Source: Dolichospermum flos-aquae CCAP 1403/13F (GTDB lineage: Bacteria > Cyanobacteriota > Cyanobacteriia > Cyanobacteriales > Nostocaceae). Taken from it: a stretch of DNA of 64,000 nt. Where the stretch lies: NCBI RefSeq assembly GCF_012516395.1, contig NZ_CP051206.1, forward strand, positions 3,392,501-3,456,500, given 5' to 3'. A program made the translations under genes and the position numbers. The stretch's first letter is position 1, and the number at the start of each line of letters is the position of its first letter. Positions 19,019-27,441 of the stretch are shown here, in pieces. The notes beneath the pieces were generated by a model that saw only the letters and a list, made by a program, of their open reading frames with translations, had not been told where the DNA came from and ran no database searches.

Positions 19019-21286
19019 ATGAAATTCAAGTTAGGATTTATATTAGTCCGTTCTACATGGATAGCAGTTTTAGCTTTAGTATACTACGAAACTGCACAAT
19101 TTTCTCGAATTCTCGCTTCTACGCCCCAAAATGTTACACCAGTTTGGCCACCTGATGGTTTTGCTACTGCTGCTATATTACTTTTTGGGTATTGGATTTG
19201 GCCAGGAGTATTAATTGGGTCATTCTTAGCAAATATTTGGGCATTTATTAATCCAACCAATATCATTACGCAAATTTCTTCAATTTTACAGGTTTTAGGA
19301 ATTGCTATTGGTACAACTTCTGGGATATTACTGGGTTGTTTCCTATTTCGCAAATTAGTTGCTACACCCTCTCCTCTAGAACGACTAAGCGACGTGAGGA
19401 AATTTTTAGTATTCACAGGGATGATTGGACCAATTGTGAATGCGACTGCGGGAGCAATAGGATTAATATTATTAGGAAAAATATCTATTATTGACTTTAC
19501 TAATGCATGGGTAACTTGGTGGATATCTAACGTAGCTGGAATTTTTATTTTTACTCCAGCATTACTAACTTGGGGAGAGTTATTTAAAGAATATTTCTTA
19601 ACGCACAAACAAGAATTTGCAATTAACATAAAATCAAGAACTTTTTGGGGAATTATCGAAATCTTACTCTTATTAAAAATTGTCCTTATTATATGTGAAA
19701 ATGCTTTTTTTAATAACTATTTTATAGAATACATGATTATTCCTTGTTTAGTTTGGGCAGTTTTTCGGTTTGGGAAACTAGCTGCTACAAACTTAATTGT
19801 ACTTGTAGCTGTAATGGCTATTTTAGGAACAGTTAGAGGACTAGGAGCATTTAATCGTTCTAACTTAAATGACTCTCTTTTATTACTACAATGCTTTATT
19901 GGGGTAATTGTCTTAACAACACTTGTGTTAAATGCTGTGATTAGTGAAAGAAAAACAGCAATATTAATCCTAAAAAATTCGCAAATGGAATTATTTGATA
20001 AATCGCTAGAACTTCAGCAAATAGCAGAAATATTAGAGCAACAAAAAGAACAGCTTATTCAGCAAAATTTAGAATTAGAATTAGCAAAACAAAATTCTGT
20101 AGATGCTAACAATTACAAAAGTCAATTTCTCACCAACATGAGTCACGAACTGCGGATACCATTAAATGGTATTTTAGGAATTTCTCAAATTTTTCGAGAT
20201 TCACCAAAATTAACAACATCAGAGAAAGAAGATATTCAAATCATTTATCAATCAGGTGTCCATTTATTATCATTAATTAATGATATTTTAGATATTTCTA
20301 AAATAGAAGCTGGAAAAATGGCACTAGAACTACAAAATTTTAACTTTCCTGATTTTTTGAAAGGGATAGTCGAAATTTGTCGTTATTCTACAGTGGAAAA
20401 AAATCTTGATTTTATCTATCAGTTTGACCAAAAAATACCTATTATTATTCATACCGATGAAAAACGCTTAAAACAGATTTTGCTAAATCTATTAGGAAAC
20501 GCTATTAAATTTACGGATATAGGTAAAGTAAATTTGATTGTTAATTTTATTAGTCAAGAACCAAAAAATGAGTTATTTTATTTAACTAAAATAAACTTCC
20601 AAGTTACAGATACGGGTGTGGGAATTAGCTCTGAAAAATTAGCCAAAATATTCTTACCATTTGAGCAAGTAGGAGAAAGTAAACTTAAATCTCAAGGCAC
20701 AGGATTAGGTTTAGCAATTAGTCAAAAAATAGCTCAAATAATGGGTAGTGAAATTAAAGTCATTAGTAAATTATCCCAAGGTAGTCTATTTAGTGTAGAG
20801 TTAGATTTTCTCACCCCCAAAGATCAAGATATCCAAAAACCAGTCATTAAATTTGATACCCATTTCTCCCAGAAATTTCCTTTACAAATATTGATTGCTG
20901 AAGATAATATTGTTAATCAGAAAATTGCTGAGAAATTATTTCAGAAACTAGGATATCAAGTAGATATTGTCAATAATGGGGTTGAGGTATTAACCGCATT
21001 AAAACAACAGATATATGATGTTATTTTCATGGATATACAAATGCCAGAATTAGATGGGATAGAAACAACAAAGGCAATTTATCAAGAATGGGGTAAAACT
21101 AATCGTCCTTATATTATTGCTATGACTGCCAATGCAATGCAGTCAAACAGAGATGAATGTTTATCTGTTGGTATGGATGATTTTATTCCTAAGCCTGTCA
21201 AATTAGAAGCAATTGTAGAATCAATTCAACTGGTGCAAAAAAGACTTTTTCAACACAGAATTTATCAGTCAGAATCAACAGATTAA
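19019..21286 (+). CDS. MASE1 hybrid sensor histidine kinase with receiver domain
   Basis: The ATG at 19019 gives 755 residues; a TTG at 18983 is less likely. Residues about 5-310 hold 8-9 membrane helices of the MASE1 sensor type (VWPPDGFATAAILLFGYWIWPG). A coiled coil (about 320-365) leads to HisKA with the phospho-acceptor His in FLTNMSHELRIPLNG, where Ile replaces the usual Thr. HATPase motifs follow (LLNLLGNAIKF, DTGVGI, GTGLGLAI). The C-terminal receiver (about 620-740) has LIAEDN, FMDIQMPELDG with the phospho-accepting Asp, and PKP. The signal sensed by MASE1 is unknown. The stop codon TAA is part of the inverted repeat of copy 2 of the flanking element, so the insertion may have set the C-terminus. 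Confidence 0.9.
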   Translation: MKFKLGFILVRSTWIAVLALVYYETAQFSRILASTPQNVTPVWPPDGFATAAILLFGYWIWPGVLIGSFLANIWAFINPTNIITQISSILQVLGIAIGTTSGILLGCFLFRKLVATPSPLERLSDVRKFLVFTGMIGPIVNATAGAIGLILLGKISIIDFTNAWVTWWISNVAGIFIFTPALLTWGELFKEYFLTHKQEFAINIKSRTFWGIIEILLLLKIVLIICENAFFNNYFIEYMIIPCLVWAVFRFGKLAATNLIVLVAVMAILGTVRGLGAFNRSNLNDSLLLLQCFIGVIVLTTLVLNAVISERKTAILILKNSQMELFDKSLELQQIAEILEQQKEQLIQQNLELELAKQNSVDANNYKSQFLTNMSHELRIPLNGILGISQIFRDSPKLTTSEKEDIQIIYQSGVHLLSLINDILDISKIEAGKMALELQNFNFPDFLKGIVEICRYSTVEKNLDFIYQFDQKIPIIIHTDEKRLKQILLNLLGNAIKFTDIGKVNLIVNFISQEPKNELFYLTKINFQVTDTGVGISSEKLAKIFLPFEQVGESKLKSQGTGLGLAISQKIAQIMGSEIKVISKLSQGSLFSVELDFLTPKDQDIQKPVIKFDTHFSQKFPLQILIAEDNIVNQKIAEKLFQKLGYQVDIVNNGVEVLTALKQQIYDVIFMDIQMPELDGIETTKAIYQEWGKTNRPYIIAMTANAMQSNRDECLSVGMDDFIPKPVKLEAIVESIQLVQKRLFQHRIYQSESTD

Positions 21287-21511
21287 GTAGGTTAGCATTG
21301 AAAATCGTCGTTATGGCACTAGGCTTGAGGCAAGAGGCAAGAGGCAAGAGGCAAGGGGCAAGGGGCAAGAGGCAAGGGGCAAGGGGCAAGAGGCTTGAGG
21401 CAAGAGGCTTGAGGCTTGAGTGAAGAGGGTTTGGGCGATTTTACTTTTCGTGACATATTACTCTTCGAGAAGCCGCTCCGCGTCTACGGTTTTTTTCCGT
21501 TCACCTACTTA
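21284..21511. mobile_element. MITE-like TIR element, copy 2 (overlaps kinase stop)
   Basis: Ends TAAGTAGGT (21284-21292) and ACCTACTTA (21503-21511) are inverted repeats matching copy 1. The conserved internal blocks are ATCGTCGTT and GGGCGATTTTACTTTTC. Between them lies an array of GAGGCAA/GGGGCAA heptamers (about 21321-21420) in place of the GGGAACA array of copy 1. The first three bases are the stop codon of the kinase gene. Confidence 0.65.
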
Positions 21512-21540
21512 AAAGCTGCATGACTTCTAAAAAGTACCCA

Positions 21541-21713
21541 AAAAAAGAGAGTGGGAGGAGGCATTACCAAGCGCCTTTCTCTCCCACTCTATCATTTGCT
21601 GCTGAAGCGATTAGGAACTTTATTCATACAGACGAGAACCGTTAATTAGGGGGGTAATTTGCAGGTTAACGATAACGTCTATACTTAGCAGGTATTCCTA
21701 GGCAGCAAATACT
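21541..21713 (-). ncRNA. candidate structured small RNA with its own terminator
   Basis: On the minus strand this stretch folds into one long hairpin followed by a rho-independent terminator. The closing stem pairs 21703-21711 with 21595-21603 (ATTTGCTGC/GCAGCAAAT). Inner stems are TTCCTA/TAGGAA (21696-21701 with 21613-21618), 21677-21681 with 21631-21635, and AATTA/TAATT around a six-C loop (21650-21655). The terminator has a 10-bp stem (21549-21558 with 21582-21591), an inner 4-bp stem and seven U. A TAGAAT-like -10 lies just upstream of the 5' end. It is reminiscent of 6S-size RNAs but shows no motif I can name. The strand is set by the U-tract. Confidence 0.55.
21549..21591 (-). terminator. 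rho-independent terminator
   Basis: Minus-strand stem AGAGTGGGAG/CTCCCACTCT of 10 bp, perfectly paired, with an inner AGGC/GCCT stem, followed by C and seven T (plus-strand A run 21541-21547). It ends the candidate small RNA; the transaldolase-like gene 500 bp upstream could also read into it. Confidence 0.75.
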
Positions 21714-22098
21714 AATTCTATTTATTTTTTAAGCAATCTTAACAAGAGCTTTTTGCTAATTGATTCAGTCTCTTAACGAATCCCTTGTTTTTGCTCGACT
21801 CATATAATTTAGCCTGGTTCGTTTCATGATGGTTGCCAATTTGGCATTTATTTTTAAATTTTTTATTTGTTCATTGCCAACAGTTTGTAATCTATATTTT
21901 CCGGGAATAATTAATAGGGGGTCACACCCATCATCCCGGATATAGCTTGATTTCACTGGTTTTTAAGCCATTTTGTCTATGACCATAAAACCAATGTTAA
22001 AATATTTTGATTATGGAAAATCAAGGTTTTAAGGATGAGGGGTGAAACCCTTCATTTATTCACTAATGGTGTTGGAGTATATACTAGAGGCTATTAAT
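21714..22098. other. intergenic stretch without recognised gene
   Basis: 385 AT-rich bases between the candidate small RNA and the transaldolase-like gene. A 63-codon minus-strand frame (21765-21956) shows no family features and I do not accept it. The part next to 21714 probably holds the small-RNA promoter. Confidence 0.4.
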
Positions 22099-22737
22099 TT
22101 AAATTGTTAAGCCGATTCCTCCAGCCGCAAAATCAATCACGGTTTGATTGGAAAATTCATGGCTTGCTATGGCTTGCAACATTGCCAAAGGTAAGGTGAG
22201 ATGATTAGCACCGGCTTGGAGAGACGCGGCTGCTTCTGCTGGTGACTTGATACTAGCTGCTAAAATTTCCACATCACTGCCTTTGAGAATGCTGGCCATA
22301 TCTCGTACCAAAGCAATACCGTCTCCTAACAAGCGTTCAGCCCGATTGACATAGGCTATGGCGATTTTTGCCCCCGCTTCCTTGGCTACTGCGGCTTGTG
22401 CGGGGCTGTAAATGCCGGTGACGGAACAGGTGATTTCTGAGGAAAGGGTGGCTACTACCTCAAATCCTAGGGGTGTGGCAGGAATTTTTAAGATGGTTTG
22501 AGAACCAATAATTTCAAAAGCTTTTCTCCCTTGGGCTATCATTTTCTCTTTGTCTGAAACGAGGAGTTGATAATATACCGGACCTGAAGTTAAGGAAACT
22601 AAGGTTTTGAGGGTGGTTTCTGGTGGGGTGTTGGCTTGTGCTAACAATGTGGGGTTGGTGGTGATACCTTTTACCCAACCCCAATGTTTAACAATTTCGG
22701 CTTCTGCGGCAATAGCTGAATCTAAATAAAGTGCCAT
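22099..22737 (-). CDS. transaldolase / fructose-6-phosphate aldolase-like protein
   Basis: 212 residues, the length of the short transaldolase subfamily (FSA/TalC) rather than of classical TalB. It begins ALYLDSA with the conserved Asp, then GITTNPTLLAQ. The Schiff-base lysine is in ILKIPATPLGFE (about residue 84). It continues with CSVTGIYSPAQAAVA and IAYVNRAERLLGDG. It forms a TIM barrel that makes or breaks C-C bonds of sugar phosphates. The actual substrate, sedoheptulose-7-P/erythrose-4-P or fructose-6-P, cannot be read from sequence. Monocistronic, divergent from the MFS gene. Confidence 0.85.
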   Translation of the reverse strand: MALYLDSAIAAEAEIVKHWGWVKGITTNPTLLAQANTPPETTLKTLVSLTSGPVYYQLLVSDKEKMIAQGRKAFEIIGSQTILKIPATPLGFEVVATLSSEITCSVTGIYSPAQAAVAKEAGAKIAIAYVNRAERLLGDGIALVRDMASILKGSDVEILAASIKSPAEAAASLQAGANHLTLPLAMLQAIASHEFSNQTVIDFAAGGIGLTI

Positions 22738-22924
22738 AATAACCCTGATTAATTCTTTCCAGGATTACTTTACAGCAGTTTATCCAGAAGAATTAACAGA
22801 AATATCTTACCTAATTTTTCACGCTATCCTACGTACTCACCTCAATATAAAAAACATTTATGCCAATCTAGCCAAAAAGTGAGATACTGCAAAAAAATTA
22901 TATATTCACCTCACATAACAACAA

Positions 22925-24172
22925 ATGGAAAAACTACAATTATTTGGTATGCCTGCGGAGAAAGGGCGATGGCTACTGATACCTCTAAGTATCACTGTTT
23001 TACTGTGCTTGGGTACAGTTTATTCTTGGAGTATTTTTAGAAAACCTTTGGAAAAACTTCTTAGTGTGGGTGCAACTGATAGCCTATTACCATTTACGGT
23101 GCTGCTGGTTGTATTCGCAATTTTAATGCCAATCACTGGCTTTTATATCAATCGTTTTGATACTCGTTTGATTACAGGTGTTGGTGGTTTAATTACGGCA
23201 GTAGGTTATATTCTCTCTAGTTTGGGTGGCAATATTCCTACATTAACTATTACCTATGGTGTGATTGCTGGTATGGGTGTGGGTATCACTTACGGTGTAC
23301 CATTGGCTGTGGTGGCTAAGTGGTTTCCTGATAAAAAAGGTTTGGCTGTGGGCGCTACTGTGATTGGATTTGGTTTGTCACCTTTAATTACTGCACCTTT
23401 GGCCAAGTTTCTGATAGATGCTGTTGGAGTTCAGCAAACTTTTGTAATTTTAGGTATTGCTTTTGCAGTTATTATTACGGCTATTTCTACTGTCCTCACA
23501 ACTCCTCCTCCAGGTTGGCAACCAGAAGGATGGACTCCACCCGGATCTGTGCAAACAAATTCTCACACGACAACTTCAGAATCAATTCTTCAGACTTCCA
23601 GTTTTTATGGCTTGTGGTTGTGTTATACCATTGGTTCTTTTGCGGGACTGGCAGCTATTGGTATTTCTAGTCCTCTAGCACAGGAAATTATTAAATTAGA
23701 TGCAGCCACAGCCGCAAATACAGTTTCTCTGTTTGCTATTTTTAATGGTGTGGGACGGTTGTTTTTTGGGTGGTTTACGGACAAATTTACGCCAAAGTTG
23801 GGGGCAATTGTTTCCTTTGTTTTAATTTTGATTGGTTCGATTATGATGCTGAGTGCGGGTAAGGGCAGTGTACTCACTTATATAGTCGCTTTTTCGCTAT
23901 TTTACTTCGCTTTGGGGGGTTGGTTAGCGATCGCTCCCACTTCCACTTTAATCATGTTTCCATCCCAAGACTATGCCAAAAACTACGGTATTGTCTTCAC
24001 TGCTTACGGTATGGGGGCTTTGGGTGGAACTTTATTAGCTGGCAAAATTAGAGACATTTTCGGCAGTTACACTAATTTCTTTTATCCAACTGCGGGATTA
24101 GCCATTGTGGGAATTATTGTGGCTGTATTCATGCTGAAACGCACTTCTGCCAATGCCGATTTAGTCACATAA
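22925..24172 (+). CDS. MFS transporter, OFA (oxalate/formate antiporter-like) family
   Basis: 415 residues with 12 predicted membrane helices in two halves. The N-terminal WLLIPLSITVLLCLGTVYSWSIFRKPLE, the loop VAKWFPDKKGLAVGATVIGFG after helix 4, and the second-half GRLFFGWFTDKFTPK correspond to OFA-family MFS proteins. Members exchange organic anions such as oxalate, formate or other monocarboxylates; the substrate here is unknown. Upstream is a 185-bp region shared with the divergent transaldolase-like gene. A strong hairpin lies about 110 bp after the stop. Confidence 0.86.
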   Translation: MEKLQLFGMPAEKGRWLLIPLSITVLLCLGTVYSWSIFRKPLEKLLSVGATDSLLPFTVLLVVFAILMPITGFYINRFDTRLITGVGGLITAVGYILSSLGGNIPTLTITYGVIAGMGVGITYGVPLAVVAKWFPDKKGLAVGATVIGFGLSPLITAPLAKFLIDAVGVQQTFVILGIAFAVIITAISTVLTTPPPGWQPEGWTPPGSVQTNSHTTTSESILQTSSFYGLWLCYTIGSFAGLAAIGISSPLAQEIIKLDAATAANTVSLFAIFNGVGRLFFGWFTDKFTPKLGAIVSFVLILIGSIMMLSAGKGSVLTYIVAFSLFYFALGGWLAIAPTSTLIMFPSQDYAKNYGIVFTAYGMGALGGTLLAGKIRDIFGSYTNFFYPTAGLAIVGIIVAVFMLKRTSANADLVT

Positions 24173-24281
24173 TTTCTTCAATTTCGACATCCCCTCTTTG
24201 CTTGTGCTTTCCCACATTAGTTAGAGGGTTGTCGGATTATTATGTGCATTTTCTAATTATTTTTAATTTTCTGCAAGAGTC

Positions 24282-24314
24282 AGATCCCCGACTTCTTAGA
24301 GAAGTCGGGGATCT
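24282..24314. repeat. perfect 15-bp-stem palindrome (GATCCCCGACTTCT type)
   Basis: AGATCCCCGACTTCT (24282-24296), loop TAG, and its exact complement (24300-24314). This small palindrome is widespread in cyanobacterial intergenic DNA as far as I recall. It could also act as the 3' structure of the upstream transporter mRNA, but no U-tract follows. Confidence 0.7.
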
Positions 24315-24454
24315 TATCCCTATAGTGTGTTCAGTTACAGTTATTATCCCGTTAGTTAAGCAAGAATAGAGATTATTGAATTCAATTCCAACTCCTGAAT
24401 TCTTTTTTGATAACTGATATGTAGCCATTTATATAAATTTTATGCTGCGGTTTT

Positions 24455-26143
24455 ATGAAACCTCGAATTATTGTTTGCGGCTTAGGGCGTACCGGATATA
24501 AAATATTTCGGTTACTGAGAGAACATGGGGCTTTAGTAGTAGGTATTCATCGCAAACCCGTTGCTGGTGAAACTGCTGCTAATGTAATTGTTGGTGAGTT
24601 ACAGGCAGTTGCCACTTTGCAAGCAGCGGGAATTACCGAAGCACATACTTTAGTAATTGCGACTTCTGATGATGCCCTAAATTTATCAATTATGATGCAA
24701 GCACGGGTACTTAATCCCCAAATTCGGATTATTAACCGTTTTTATAATACGAATTTAGGTGAACGTCTTGATCAAACTTTGTCAAATCATTTAAGTTTGA
24801 GTGTTGTGGGTTTAGCAGCACCAGTATTTACCTTTGCCGCTTTAGGAAACAAAGCCATTGGCCAAATTAAATTACTTGAGCAAACTTGGCCAATTCAAGA
24901 AGAATATATTCACGAAAATCATGCTTGGAAGGGTAGAAAAATTAGCGGTTTATGGGAAGATCCAACGCGAATGCTGATTTATTATGTCCCTATCCAAGGG
25001 AAAATGAATGTAGTTTCAGCAGTGTTATTAGATCAACAATTAAAAGTAGGTGATCGCTTAATTATTGGCACTCAACCCCGCATTCGTCCACAACGTAAAT
25101 CATTTATTAGAAAATTAATCAAAGCTTTTGCTAATATTAGGGAATTTCAGAAACACGCCCAATCAGTTGTCGGCATGGCAATAGCTTTATTAGTAATTAT
25201 TTTACTCTCTACATTTACCTATGTTGCCAGTAAGCATAATCTCTCTTTTGTTGATGCTTTATATTTTGCTGTCGGCATGATTACAGGGGCTGGTGGTAAT
25301 GATAAAGTCGTAGAAAATGCACCTGATAGCATCAAATTATTTACCGTTATCATTATGCTAATTGGGGCTGTGGTAATTGGGCTTTGGTACGCTACGCTGA
25401 CAGATTTTATCCTGGGTAGTCGCTTAAAACAATTTCTAGACGCAGCGAGAATTCCCCAACATAATCATTATATTGTTTGCGGTTTAAGTGGTATCGGCAT
25501 TAGAATTGTTCAACAATTACATCTGAGTGGCCATGAAGTAGTAGTAATTGAAACAGACGCTAATAATAGATATGTGACTACTGCTAGAGGTATGAGTATT
25601 CCTGTCATCCTTGCTGATGCCAGTTTTCGCGCTACTCTACAGTCAAGTAATATCAACACAGCTACCGCAGTTTTAGCTGTCACTAGCAATGATGCTACTA
25701 ATTTGGAAATTGCTCTCAAAGCTAAGGCTTTAGCACCGAATATTCCTGTGATTGTCAACTATGCTGATCCCGATTTTGCTGGTATAGCACAACAGGTATT
25801 TGACTTTGAAGCTGTACTCAGTCCCGCTGAACTAGCTGCCCCTGCCTTCGCTGCTGCTGCCCTAGGTGGTAGGATTATTGGTAATGGCATTATTGCTGAT
25901 AATTTATGGGTAGCTTTTGCCACCACAATTACACCAATACACCCTTTTTGTGATGAGTGGGTGAAAGATGTGGCCAAGTTGGCGGATTTTGTGCCTTTGT
26001 ATGTGGAAATCAACCACGAAACTGTACAGGGCTGGGATTTATTAGAAACGATTCTCGCCCCCGGAGATGTTTTGTATTTAACCATGCCCGCTAACAGGTT
26101 GAATCAATTATGGCGAGAAGAAGGAAAAGGTATTGGAGTTTAA
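24455..26143 (+). CDS. double-RCK (TrkA-N) channel-like membrane protein
   Basis: 562 residues. An N-terminal RCK/TrkA-N Rossmann domain (RIIVCGLGRTGYKIFRLL, residues 4-21, through about 215) is followed by one membrane helix (VGMAIALLVIILLSTFTYVA, about 240-262). Then come a pore-loop region (VDALYFAVGMITGAGGND), a second helix (LFTVIIMLIGAVVIGLWY) and a second RCK domain (YIVCGLSGIGIRIVQQL onward). The plan RCK-TM-pore-TM-RCK is that of two-helix potassium channels gated by nucleotides. However, the filter position reads TGAGGND instead of TVGYGD, so potassium selectivity is doubtful. It has no obvious operon partner. Confidence 0.8.
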   Translation: MKPRIIVCGLGRTGYKIFRLLREHGALVVGIHRKPVAGETAANVIVGELQAVATLQAAGITEAHTLVIATSDDALNLSIMMQARVLNPQIRIINRFYNTNLGERLDQTLSNHLSLSVVGLAAPVFTFAALGNKAIGQIKLLEQTWPIQEEYIHENHAWKGRKISGLWEDPTRMLIYYVPIQGKMNVVSAVLLDQQLKVGDRLIIGTQPRIRPQRKSFIRKLIKAFANIREFQKHAQSVVGMAIALLVIILLSTFTYVASKHNLSFVDALYFAVGMITGAGGNDKVVENAPDSIKLFTVIIMLIGAVVIGLWYATLTDFILGSRLKQFLDAARIPQHNHYIVCGLSGIGIRIVQQLHLSGHEVVVIETDANNRYVTTARGMSIPVILADASFRATLQSSNINTATAVLAVTSNDATNLEIALKAKALAPNIPVIVNYADPDFAGIAQQVFDFEAVLSPAELAAPAFAAAALGGRIIGNGIIADNLWVAFATTITPIHPFCDEWVKDVAKLADFVPLYVEINHETVQGWDLLETILAPGDVLYLTMPANRLNQLWREEGKGIGV

Positions 26144-26379
26144 TTGATTTTTATGGCAAGATAGTTCTTCCTCGTCAGTTTCAACTATATCAGATTCCCA
26201 GCCGCAAGTCAACCCCCTTTACCTATAAAATGCGAAATTTTTTTCTTTTTTTGGTAATTATATTATGCCTACGACACGCGCAAAGGCGCAAAGGTTGAAT
26301 TTGCTCACCTGTTACCTATTTGTAGGATGATAATGTAGCACTTGTACAGTGTTATTGCATTCCCAAATAGGAAAATAGC

Positions 26380-27231
26380 GTGTCAATTCAAGAACATAAA
26401 ATTACGGTAGATTCTTTAGAATGGTTTTATCGGGAAGCTGAACCGATTGGGAGAACTGATTTAATCCCTGTGTTATGCTTACACGGGTTAGTTTCTCAAA
26501 GTTATAGTTGGAGAAATGTTATTCCCAGTTTAGCAGCACAGGGAAATAGAGCGATCGCACCGGACTGGATTGGTTACGGATTTTCTGGTAAACCCGAAAA
26601 ACAGGATTTTGCTTATACTCCGGACGCATTTATCACAGCTTTGGATGGATTTGTTAAAGCTTTAGAATTAGAAAGATTTTCCTTAGTTGTCCAAGGATTT
26701 TTAGGTTCAGTTGGGTTACAATATGCCTTACGTCATCCTGAAAAGATTGCTAATATAGCGATTTTAAATACACCAATTTCTACTTCTGCCAAAATTCCTT
26801 GGAAAATCAAACAAATGGGTTTACCATTAGCTGGAGATATCATTACCCAAGATCCTTTGTTGGTTGATAGAACATTGGAAGGGGGTAGTCGTTACCGCAT
26901 TGAAGATGAAGATTTAGATATTTATAGAAAACCATTTTTGAAAAGTTCTGCTTCTGGGAGAAGTCTCCTCACCACAATTCGCAATTTCCAACTAGAAAAA
27001 GCGATGATAGAAATAGAAAATGGGTTTAAAGAATGGCCACAACCTATTTTAGTCCAATGGGGGATAATTGATCCTTGGTTATCTGTAGATATGGCGGAAA
27101 CTTTCGTTAAATCTGTCGCCAATGGTGAAATAATTAAACTTAATAATGTGGGACATTATCCCCAAGAACATTATCATGAAGTAATTTTACAGGATTTATT
27201 ACCATTTGTCCGGCGTTCCCAGTCGAATTAG
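26380..27231 (+). CDS. alpha/beta hydrolase-fold protein lacking the usual nucleophile
   Basis: 283 residues from a GTG start with AGGAAA 7 bp upstream. It resembles haloalkane dehalogenase-like alpha/beta hydrolases: CLHGLVSQSYSWRNVIPSL, RAIAPDWIGYGFSGKP, and a late acid/His pair (WGIIDPWLS, NVGHYPQEH). At the nucleophile elbow, where Asp or Ser is expected (VVQDWG or VGHSMG), the sequence reads LVVQGFLGSVG. Gly or Phe thus takes the nucleophile's place. The enzyme may be inactive, or use another residue. It lies upstream of hemJ but 210 bp of repeat-rich DNA separates them. Confidence 0.82.
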   Translation: MSIQEHKITVDSLEWFYREAEPIGRTDLIPVLCLHGLVSQSYSWRNVIPSLAAQGNRAIAPDWIGYGFSGKPEKQDFAYTPDAFITALDGFVKALELERFSLVVQGFLGSVGLQYALRHPEKIANIAILNTPISTSAKIPWKIKQMGLPLAGDIITQDPLLVDRTLEGGSRYRIEDEDLDIYRKPFLKSSASGRSLLTTIRNFQLEKAMIEIENGFKEWPQPILVQWGIIDPWLSVDMAETFVKSVANGEIIKLNNVGHYPQEHYHEVILQDLLPFVRRSQSN

Positions 27232-27233
27232 AG

Positions 27234-27302
27234 GAGGAGTCACCGAGTCAGGAGTCAGGAGTCAGGAGAAAGAAAGAAGAAAGAAGAAAGAAGAAAGAAG
27301 AA
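27234..27302. repeat. GAGTCAG and AAGAAGA tandem repeats
   Basis: After the hydrolase stop come GAGTCAGGAGTCAGG-type heptamers then AGAAAGA/AAGAAGA units, ending near CTGTTCCCTGTTCCC. Same class as 12503-12545. Non-coding. Confidence 0.6.
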
Positions 27303-27441
27303 AAGTTATCTCCTGTTCCCTGTTCCCTGCTGTAAGATTTACACTTCTTAACCTATCCACATCCTTGCTGTGAAATCACCATAACCTGATAATGAGAGTA
27401 GATGCAATCATTTGTAAATTGATGAAGGTAGGTTAGGATTC

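Noticed and set aside
21541-21713. tmRNA, SRP RNA, RNase P RNA or 6S RNA as identity of the candidate RNA
   Set aside because: No tRNA-like ends or tag frame, no SRP GNAR-loop motif and no RNase P core is visible. 6S-like size alone is not enough.
21765-21956. 63-codon minus-strand frame as a gene
   Set aside because: Composition is not protein-like, no ribosome-binding site is seen, and the neighbouring structured RNA explains the only strong signal.
24282-24314. Palindrome as a definite terminator of the OFA transporter
   Set aside because: No U-tract follows on either strand. Kept as a repeat.
26230-26298. Short hydrophobic peptide starting MRNFFLFLVIILCL as a small membrane protein gene
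   Set aside because: It runs into a GCGCAAAGGCGCAAAGG intergenic repeat at its C-terminus and has no ribosome-binding site.
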